Shown: piece after piece, positions 58,380 to 64,000 of the stretch
Layout: each line of letters begins with the position of its first letter
Numbering within the stretch: the stretch's first letter is position 1
DNA from: Aldehydirespirator sp965203575
GTDB lineage: Bacteria; Actinomycetota; Acidimicrobiia; Acidimicrobiales; Aldehydirespiratoraceae
Assembly (NCBI GenBank): GCA_965203575.1
Contig: OZ241894.1
Span: 3,844,001-3,908,000, forward strand
DNA length: 64,000 bases
Direction: 5' to 3'
The notes under the pieces: generated by a model
The model's input: the letters and a program-made list of their open reading frames with translations, nothing else
Databases searched by the model: none
Told to the model about the DNA's origin: nothing
Position numbers and translations under genes: made by a program

Positions 58380-58511
58380 GATCTGATGCTAGCAGTAAAC
58401 AATAGCCGAAGACGCTAGCGAGAGTGCCCAACCCTACGGATCGAGCGAATGTCGGCCGGGCGACCGAGAGCTGGCCCGCAACTCGCGCCCGCGCGGCCCA
58501 CCCACAACTGA

Positions 58512-59183
58512 TCAAGCAGTCGAAGCGATGATGACGATGATCACGATCAGGATGGCCGCGAGGATCACCGGCACTAGGCGCTTCAGCACCGGAGCCCCGG
58601 CCACTTCCAACAGGTCCACGGCCTCAACCTCCGCGGCAGACTCGGCGGCCGGTGCCGGCTCGTCAGCGGCAGCCTCGGTGTCAGGCTCGGCCACGGCATC
58701 CGTGTCCGAAGCCGCCGGGGACTCGTCGGGGGCGACATCGGCAGCGACCAGTGCGGCCAGGTTGTCGGCGAACTGGCCCATCAGCTTGCGGCTCACGTCG
58801 GCCAGCACGCCCCGGCCGAACTGCGCGACCTTGCCCGTGATCGTCAGGTCGGTGTGGACGCTCACCCTCGTGGACGTCTCGGTCACGGCCTCGAGCGCCA
58901 CGGTGATCTCAGCCGACGCGTTCCCCGCGCCGCGGGTGTCGCGACCGCTGGCCGACATCAGCAGCCGGTGGGCGGCGTCGTCGCGCTCGGTGAACGAGGC
59001 CTTGCCCTTGTACTGGGAGGTGATCGGTCCGACCTTGACCCTGACCAGGCCCTCGTGGACATCGCCATCGCTGCCGGTGAGCTGGGCTCCCGGCAGGCAC
59101 GGCGCGATCCGTTCCACGTCGGTGAGGACCCCCCACACGGCGCCGATGGGATGGGCTACCTCGAAAGAGTCGTTCAGTTCCAT
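58512..59183 (-). CDS. coxG: CoxG-like SRPBCC protein with C-terminal membrane anchor
   Basis: 223 residues from ATG 59183 with GGAGG 10 bases upstream, overlapping the mocA end by 10 bases. Residues 1-145 are a CoxG/SRPBCC fold: ELNDSFEVAHPIGAVWGVLT, IAPCLPGAQLTG and TDLTITGKVAQFGRGVLADV. Then an Ala/Glu/Asp-rich linker and a membrane helix (RLVPVILAAILIVIIVIIAS). In carboxydotrophs CoxG attaches Mo-CO dehydrogenase to the membrane. Confidence 0.87.
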   Translation of the reverse strand: MELNDSFEVAHPIGAVWGVLTDVERIAPCLPGAQLTGSDGDVHEGLVRVKVGPITSQYKGKASFTERDDAAHRLLMSASGRDTRGAGNASAEITVALEAVTETSTRVSVHTDLTITGKVAQFGRGVLADVSRKLMGQFADNLAALVAADVAPDESPAASDTDAVAEPDTEAAADEPAPAAESAAEVEAVDLLEVAGAPVLKRLVPVILAAILIVIIVIIASTA

Positions 59184-59761
59184 TTTCGGAGGTCCTCCAG
59201 GGTGTCGATGTCGTCGGGATTCCCCTCGCAGGGTATCGCCCGCACCAGCTCCGGTCTGCGGCGCATCAGCACCCGCCCGCCCTCGTCGCCGGTCAGGGGC
59301 AGGTGGCTCCACAGGGCGGCGCCGATCCGGACCGGGGGCCGGCGGGCGCCGTCGAAGTCGGCCACCGCGAGGTCGCAGTCGGCGGCGGCCACTGCGGCCC
59401 AGGCCTCCGCGGGCACTCCCGGCTGGTCGCCGCAGCCGAAGACCACCGCCCGGTGGCCCCGCGACCCCGCGTAGCTCACCGCCGCGGCCAGCGACGTGGC
59501 CTGACCCTGTTCCCAGGCCTCGTTGTGCAGCACCGTCACCTCTTCGGGCAGCACCTCCAGCAGGTCGACGGCCCCCATCACCACGATGGTCTCGTCGAGG
59601 CCGGCAGCCAGGGCCGAGTCCACGGCCCGGCGCACCAGCGGCACGCCTTCCACCTCGCACAGCAGCTTGTGGCGCTCCCCCTCGAAGCGTTCGCCCGCGC
59701 CCGCGGCCAGCACGACGGCGGCTGCCCCCAGGCGGCGCTCCTCGCGATGATCCTCGGTCAC
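59174..59761 (-). CDS. mocA: Molybdenum cofactor nucleotidyltransferase, MocA/MobA-like
   Basis: 195 residues from GTG 59761. The nucleotide-binding start is AAAVVLAAGAGERFEGERHK, followed by LLCEVEGVPLVRRAVDSALA, and VVFGCGDQPGVPAEAWAAV. MocA adds CMP to molybdopterin for xanthine- or CO-dehydrogenase type enzymes. The upstream open frame to 59968 passes through a dispersed repeat and is not counted. Sits between xdhC and coxG. Confidence 0.87.
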   Translation of the reverse strand: MTEDHREERRLGAAAVVLAAGAGERFEGERHKLLCEVEGVPLVRRAVDSALAAGLDETIVVMGAVDLLEVLPEEVTVLHNEAWEQGQATSLAAAVSYAGSRGHRAVVFGCGDQPGVPAEAWAAVAAADCDLAVADFDGARRPPVRIGAALWSHLPLTGDEGGRVLMRRRPELVRAIPCEGNPDDIDTLEDLRKWN

Positions 59762-59841
59762 CGCCCCAGTCTGCCCGCTGCCAGCACAACTAGGACCAAG
59801 AGCACCCGCGAATAGGTGGCAGCGGCTCGCGTCGATATGGG

Positions 59842-59940
59842 GTGTCTCCCGCTCTTGTTCGCTGCGACCTGAGGGCCGCTCGGGCCACGGCCTCGCCCGT
59901 ATGGGGCGGATTCGCTCGCCTATTCGCTCGGCCTCCAACC
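59842..59940. repeat. Dispersed ~99-bp repeat, copy B, upstream of mocA
   Basis: Partner of 9041-9139. Here it lies in the gap upstream of mocA, about 80 bases before its start, where it also extends the mocA reading frame backwards (EAERIGERIRPIRARPWPER). Copy A encodes the same peptide in one frame (EAERVGERIRFIRARPWPER), although the sulfatase uses a different frame. Confidence 0.8.
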
Positions 59941-60017
59941 GCAACGCCCGAATACAAGCCAGTGACATCGCCGCCGGTTGCGCGGCGCAGCGAGTGAAGT
60001 TACACTAGATGTCACGC

Positions 60018-60078
60018 AAGTGCCGGAGCACCACCCCACCGGTCTCCAAAGGTTTGTGGGGGTGGCACTCCGGCACTT
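60018..60078. repeat. Long imperfect inverted repeat between xdhC and mocA
   Basis: AAGTGCCGGAG (60018-60028) pairs perfectly with CTCCGGCACTT (60068-60078), and the inner arms (CCACCCCAC against GTGGGGGTGG) extend the stem to about 20 bases with a bulge. The loop is about 16 bases. No T-run follows on the minus strand, where transcription comes from xdhC. It may be a small mobile repeat or a processing site. Confidence 0.7.
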
Positions 60079-60137
60079 CGCATCATTACATGTATTTTTG
60101 TTCCACACAACGTGTGGCGGGCCGCAGTTCGGCCGGA

Positions 60138-61253
60138 TCAGTCGTGGATGGGGCCGGTGGTGGCTGAGAGGGCCTGAGCCTGGCGTCCGGTGCGCAGCGA
60201 GATGATCTCGGAGACGATGGAGACCGCGGTCTCCTCGGGGGTGGCCGCGCCGATGTCGAGGCCGATGGGCGAGCGAAGGCGAGCCAGCTGCTCGTCGGTC
60301 ACGCCGGCCTCGATCAGCCGGCCGGTGCGGTCGTCGTGGGTGCGGCGGCTGCCCATCACCCCGATGTAGCCGACATCGGTGGCCAGCGCCGAGGTGATGG
60401 CGGGCACATCGAACTTGGCGTCGTGGGTGAGCACGCACACCGCGTCGCGGGGGCCGAGGTGCTCCCCCACCTCGTCGAGCAGCCGGTCGGGCCATGAGAC
60501 CACCACCTCGTCGGCCATCGGGAACCGCTTGGAGGTGGCGAACACCGACCGGGCGTCGCACACCGTGACCCGGTAGCCGAGCACCTTGGCCACACTGGCC
60601 AGGGCGGAGGTGAAGTCGACCGCGCCGAAGATCAGCATCCGGGGCGGCGGGGCGAACGACTCCACGAACACGGCGACCTCCTCGCCACAGGTCTCGCCCT
60701 GCTCGGAGTACTCGCCCTGCTCGGAGTAGCGGCGCAGGCCTGAACGGCCCGCGACCAGCTCGCCGCGGGCGTCGCGCTGCACGGCCCGGTCGAGACCCGG
60801 TTTGCCCAGCGAGCCGACCGTCTCCAGACCCTCCGGGCGCACCAGCATCTTGGCACCCGTTCCGGGGCCCTCGACCACGGTGGCCAGCGCGGCCGGGGAC
60901 TCGGCGGCTAGATCAGAGCTCAGCTCGTCGTGGATCGGGCCCCAGTCCAGAGGCTCCAAGAACAGATGGATGGTCCCCCCGCAGGTGAGCCCGACCGCGA
61001 AAGCCTCATCGTCGCTGTAGCCGAAGGTGACGATGCGCCGGTCACCGGTGGCGATCACCTCGAGGGACTCGGTGACTACCGCGCCCTCCACGCAACCGCC
61101 GGATACTGAGCCGACGACCTCGGCCTCAGCGGTGACGGCCATTGCCGCGCCTGGAGCGCGCGGGCCGGACCCTTCGAGGTCGACGACCCGAGCCACTGCG
61201 GCCTGCTCCCCGGCCGACCGCCAGCGGTCCAGGTCGGCGAGGATCTCCTTCAC
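60138..61253 (-). CDS. coxF: XdhC/CoxF-family molybdoenzyme maturation protein
   Basis: 371 residues from GTG 61253, overlapping the coxE stop (GTGA). N-terminal XdhC domain: ARVVDLEGSGPRAPGAAMAV, GSVSGGCVEGAVV and FAVGLTCGGTIHLFLEPL, with the conserved Cys residues. C-terminal Rossmann domain: RMLIFGAVDFTSALASVAKV and YIGVMGSRRTHDDR. It delivers and sulfurates the molybdenum cofactor for CO dehydrogenase or xanthine dehydrogenase. A short duplicated stretch (RYSEQGEYSEQGETCGEE) between the domains looks like an 18-base tandem repeat. Confidence 0.9.
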   Translation of the reverse strand: MKEILADLDRWRSAGEQAAVARVVDLEGSGPRAPGAAMAVTAEAEVVGSVSGGCVEGAVVTESLEVIATGDRRIVTFGYSDDEAFAVGLTCGGTIHLFLEPLDWGPIHDELSSDLAAESPAALATVVEGPGTGAKMLVRPEGLETVGSLGKPGLDRAVQRDARGELVAGRSGLRRYSEQGEYSEQGETCGEEVAVFVESFAPPPRMLIFGAVDFTSALASVAKVLGYRVTVCDARSVFATSKRFPMADEVVVSWPDRLLDEVGEHLGPRDAVCVLTHDAKFDVPAITSALATDVGYIGVMGSRRTHDDRTGRLIEAGVTDEQLARLRSPIGLDIGAATPEETAVSIVSEIISLRTGRQAQALSATTGPIHD

Positions 61254-62488
61254 TTCCCCACTCCGAGCTGTGCGGCTCCCGCCATCGCCGGAGCCGCGAC
61301 ACGGGCACCGTCCCGGGGTCGGAAATCCCGACCCGTCTCGTTGAGCACGAGGTCGGCCAGCCGCTCCAGCGACTCCAGGTTGTGCCCCTCCACGAAGTCG
61401 TCGACGTACGGCAGGGCGGCCGCCATCCCCCGGGCCAGCGGGGCGTATCCGGGCGACGCCTTGAGAGGGTTGACCCACACCAGGCGGTTGGCGACCCTGC
61501 GCAGGCGCTGCATCTGCTCGGACATCTCGGCCGGGTCGCCCCGGTCCCAGCCGTCGGAGAGGATCACCACCACCGCGCCGCGGGCCATGCCCCGGCATCC
61601 CCACTCGTCGTTGAATGCCCGCAGACCCGCTCCGAGGCGGGTCCCGCCGCTCCAGTCGGGCACCGCGGCCGACGCGGCCCGCATGGCCCGGTCCGGGTCA
61701 CGCGACGACAGCTCCCGGGTGAGCCGGGTGAGCCGGGTGCCGAGCGCGAAGGCTTCAACCCGGCTGCGGCCCGCGACCGCGGCGTGGACCAGGCGCAGCA
61801 GAGCCCGGGCGTAACGCTCCATCGACCCGGACACGTCCAGCAGCAGCACCAGGCGCCGCGGCCGTCTACCGCTCATACGACGGTGCATGCGCATGGGCTC
61901 TCCCCCCGAGCGCATGGCGGCCCGGACCGTCCGCCGCACGTCCAGACGGCCCCGGCACGACCGTGTCGTCTCCAGACGGCGACTGGGCCGAGTCGGGCCG
62001 CGGAACCTCAGCCGCTCCATCAGCCGGCGGGCCTCCTCCAGCTCATCGTCGGTGTAGTCGGCGAAGTCCTTGGTGGCGAGGGTCTCGGTGGCGCTGTAGC
62101 GAACGGTGATCACATCGGAGTCGCGGCCGGGCTCCTCCTCGTCGGTGGCCGCGTCGCCGGCGTCGTCGACCTGCAGGACCACCGGGACACTAACGGCGGT
62201 GGTGGGAGAGACCGTGCCCAGGGGCTTGCCCAGCCAATAGGCCCCGAAGACGGCGTCGTACACCCCGACGTCCTCGAAGCGGTGAACCAGCGCGCACCGG
62301 CCGGCCCAGTACAGCGACTCGCGGCTGGTGACGTCGCAAACCGACAGCGCCTCCGAGTAGAGCAGCGCGGAGGTGAGCGAGACCTCCAGACCGGCCCGGC
62401 GCAGCGCGCCGGCGAACCCGACGGCCACGTCGATCGGATCGGAGCCGCCGCGGCCCGGCTCCCGGACCAAGTCGCTCTGCTGGCTCAT
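61250..62488 (-). CDS. coxE: CoxE-like VWA domain protein
   Basis: 412 residues from ATG 62488, overlapping coxD (ATGA). The C-terminal von Willebrand A domain has the MIDAS motif LLLDVSGSMERYARALLRLV, then PDWSGGTRLGAGLRAFNDEW and VVILSDGWDRGDP. CoxE acts with the CoxD ATPase to build the [CuSMoO2] site of CO dehydrogenase. The Arg-rich segment ahead of the VWA domain (RMHRRMSGRRPRR) is family-typical. Confidence 0.92.
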   Translation of the reverse strand: MSQQSDLVREPGRGGSDPIDVAVGFAGALRRAGLEVSLTSALLYSEALSVCDVTSRESLYWAGRCALVHRFEDVGVYDAVFGAYWLGKPLGTVSPTTAVSVPVVLQVDDAGDAATDEEEPGRDSDVITVRYSATETLATKDFADYTDDELEEARRLMERLRFRGPTRPSRRLETTRSCRGRLDVRRTVRAAMRSGGEPMRMHRRMSGRRPRRLVLLLDVSGSMERYARALLRLVHAAVAGRSRVEAFALGTRLTRLTRELSSRDPDRAMRAASAAVPDWSGGTRLGAGLRAFNDEWGCRGMARGAVVVILSDGWDRGDPAEMSEQMQRLRRVANRLVWVNPLKASPGYAPLARGMAAALPYVDDFVEGHNLESLERLADLVLNETGRDFRPRDGARVAAPAMAGAAQLGVGK

Positions 62489-63414
62489 GTGCTGTGGGCG
62501 GCTGCAGCCTCGTTCACGATGGCAGCCAGGTCGTGCTCGATGACCCGGTCGCGGTCCTCGCGGTACTTCAGCAGGGCGCCCAGGGTGGCGGACGCGTTGG
62601 CCAGATCGAGCTTGGCTCCGCCGAGGAGGCTCAGGGCACGGGCCCAGTCGATGGTCTCAGCCACTCCGGGCGGCTTGTAGAGGCCGACGTCGCGGATGGC
62701 GGCCGCGGCGTTGGCCACCTCCTGCGCCAGCGTGTCGGTCACCTCCGGTGCCCGCAGCCGGATTATCTCCGCCTCACGCTGCGCACCGGGATGCGACACC
62801 CAGTGGTACAGGCAGCGCCGCTTCAGAGCGTCGTGCACGTCGCGGGTGCGGTTGGAGGTGATGACCACCACCGGCGGATCGACGGCCGCGAAGGTGCCGA
62901 CCTCGGGAATGGTTATCGAGTAGTCCGACAGAACCTCGAGAAGGAATGCCTCGAACTCGTCGTCGGAGCGGTCGACCTCGTCGACGAGCAGCACCGGGGG
63001 CGGGCCGTCGCCGGCCTCGATCGCCTCCAGCAGAGGCCGTCGCACCAGGAAGCGCTCGCTGTACAGCTCGTCGGCCAGGCTGGCCTCGTCGGCGCCCTGG
63101 GCCCGCCCGGTGGCCTCCATCGTCCGGAGGTGCATCAACTGGCGGGCGTAGTCCCACTCGTAGACGGCCTGGGCGGCGTCGATGCCCTCGTAGCACTGCA
63201 GCCGGATGAGCCGCCCGCCGCCCCAGTCGGCGATCACCTTGGCCACCTCGGTCTTGCCCACGCCGGGCTCGCCCTCGAGAAGCAGCGGGCGGCGCAGCCG
63301 CAGAGCCAGGTAGACGGCGGTGGCCAGCGCCTCGTCGGGCAGGTAGGCGTTGTCGCGGAGTCCCTGCCATACGTCTTCCACGCACGACACGGAGCGCAGA
63401 TCGGCGGCTGCCAT
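62485..63414 (-). CDS. coxD: CoxD-like AAA+ ATPase (MoxR family)
   Basis: 309 residues from ATG 63414 (no ribosome site is seen; possibly leaderless). Walker A is LLLEGEPGVGKTEVAKVIAD, Walker B VLLVDEVDRSDDEFEAFLLE, sensor 1 VVVITSNRTRDVHDALKRRC. MoxR-type chaperone ATPase paired with a VWA protein, here CoxE. It leads the coxDEF operon. Confidence 0.93.
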   Translation of the reverse strand: MAAADLRSVSCVEDVWQGLRDNAYLPDEALATAVYLALRLRRPLLLEGEPGVGKTEVAKVIADWGGGRLIRLQCYEGIDAAQAVYEWDYARQLMHLRTMEATGRAQGADEASLADELYSERFLVRRPLLEAIEAGDGPPPVLLVDEVDRSDDEFEAFLLEVLSDYSITIPEVGTFAAVDPPVVVITSNRTRDVHDALKRRCLYHWVSHPGAQREAEIIRLRAPEVTDTLAQEVANAAAAIRDVGLYKPPGVAETIDWARALSLLGGAKLDLANASATLGALLKYREDRDRVIEHDLAAIVNEAAAAHST

Positions 63415-63487
63415 CGGAGGTGAGCATATTCCCGTGGCCCCCCATATCACGAAGTAGGGGCCGAATCGGTCGCCCCTTGCGGCGGCG

Positions 63488-63892
63488 CTACTGGACGAAG
63501 TACGGGGCCAGGGCCTCGGCCAAGTCGGCCGGAGCCCGCGCCGGCCTGCCGTCGTTGTCGGTGATGGCGGCCCTCAGCTCCTGGCGGGCCACCACCTCGC
63601 CGTCGCGCACCAGACGCTGGCGCCACGTCGACGAGGCCCTCCGCAGCTCCACGACCTCCGTCTCGACCGTCACCGTGTCGCCGGCGTGCACCGGGCGGTC
63701 GAACGAGGTGTTGATGCGGTTGACCACGAACCGGTATCCCCGGGCCGCGAACGACTTCAAGTCCATCCCGACCTGCTCCAGCAGCTCCACCCGTCCCGTC
63801 TCGAAGAACTGGATGTAGGCGGAGTGGTTGAGATGCCCGTACGGATCGAGTTCGTAGAAGCGGACCTTGACGTCGAAGCGATGCGCCGGCAT
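63488..63892 (-). CDS. Hot-dog fold acyl-CoA thioesterase (4HBT/YbgC family)
   Basis: 134 residues from ATG 63892. FDVKVRFYELDPYGHLNHSA is the 4HBT signature with the catalytic Asp and the GHLNH loop; YIQFFETGRVELLEQVGMDL follows. It hydrolyses an acyl- or aroyl-CoA. It precedes coxD by about 70 bases on the same strand; a link to the cox genes is not implied by function. Confidence 0.9.
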   Translation of the reverse strand: MPAHRFDVKVRFYELDPYGHLNHSAYIQFFETGRVELLEQVGMDLKSFAARGYRFVVNRINTSFDRPVHAGDTVTVETEVVELRRASSTWRQRLVRDGEVVARQELRAAITDNDGRPARAPADLAEALAPYFVQ

Positions 63893-64000
63893 GGACCCGT
63901 CAGGCTAGTGCTGCGTCTCCGAAATGGCTGGGCGGCGCAGGAGGTCGAAGCCCACTTCCGCAGCGGATCCAGACGCGCCTACCAAACCGCGACAGGCCAC

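Noticed and set aside
59762..59968. MocA N-terminal extension through the dispersed repeat
   Set aside because: Nucleotidyltransferase homology begins just after the GTG at 59761, and the extension is repeat-derived.
63893..64000. Start of a further gene at the right edge
   Set aside because: About 100 bases with no start, ribosome site or homology that could be supported.

Overview
The window is high-GC (roughly 70%) actinobacterial DNA with short operons, frequent GTG or TTG starts and ATGA/GTGA stop-start overlaps. The gene mix (paired steroid-type acyl-CoA dehydrogenases, sulfatase, phytanoyl-CoA dioxygenase, aerobic CO-dehydrogenase maturation genes, a fused acetyl-CoA carboxylase carboxyltransferase, a TadE-rich Tad pilus without secretin) suggests an uncultured marine or host-associated actinobacterium, perhaps of the Acidimicrobiia. 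That placement is inferred from gene content, not from a marker-gene tree.

Layout. 1-13.9 kb: catabolic genes (copper type II monooxygenase, ROK sugar kinase, two acyl-CoA dehydrogenases, MT-A70 methyltransferase, arylsulfatase-amidohydrolase operon, phytanoyl-CoA dioxygenase, Fe-type SOD) mixed with gene remnants. 14-17.6 kb: a HEPN protein, a dead HNH gene behind an intact-looking promoter, a beta-hydroxyacid dehydrogenase and an AccD/AccA fusion. 17.7-41.6 kb: a Tad pilus locus with prepilin peptidase, CpaB, TadZ-like ATPase, TadA, TadB, TadC, three small LTTLEW-type pilins, TadE-like proteins, an embedded substrate-binding lipoprotein, two paralogous membrane coiled-coil proteins, and a 3,200-residue protein that starts like a pilin and continues as about 23 Calx-beta modules. 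41.6-47.9 kb: an accessory stretch with three Uma2-family genes (one truncated), a methyltransferase-AlkB pair, head-to-head remnants of mogA and a metal-binding lipoprotein gene, an ABC ATPase and a Fur-family regulator. 48.4-58.4 kb: tRNA-Leu, a Cas4-like PD-(D/E)XK nuclease, an MFS exporter, a crotonase, pyruvate carboxylase, a GNAT, a Ppx/GppA-DUF501 operon and a MazEF-like pair. 58.5-63.9 kb: coxDEF, mocA and coxG maturation genes for a molybdenum CO dehydrogenase whose structural genes are not in view, and a thioesterase.

How the parts work together. Prepilin peptidase, pilins, TadA/B/C, TadZ and CpaB form a nearly complete monoderm Tad machine. The giant Calx-beta protein carries a class III leader with Glu at +5, as the small pilins do, so it may be assembled into, or anchored by, the pilus as a calcium-dependent adhesin. 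The cox genes insert and activate Mo-CO dehydrogenase.

The second theme is cargo insertion. Three small gene cassettes (MT-A70 methyltransferase; unknown protein plus aspartyl protease; methyltransferase plus AlkB) each lie between direct duplications of part of a host gene, and in all three the cargo is transcribed opposite to the duplicated host gene.
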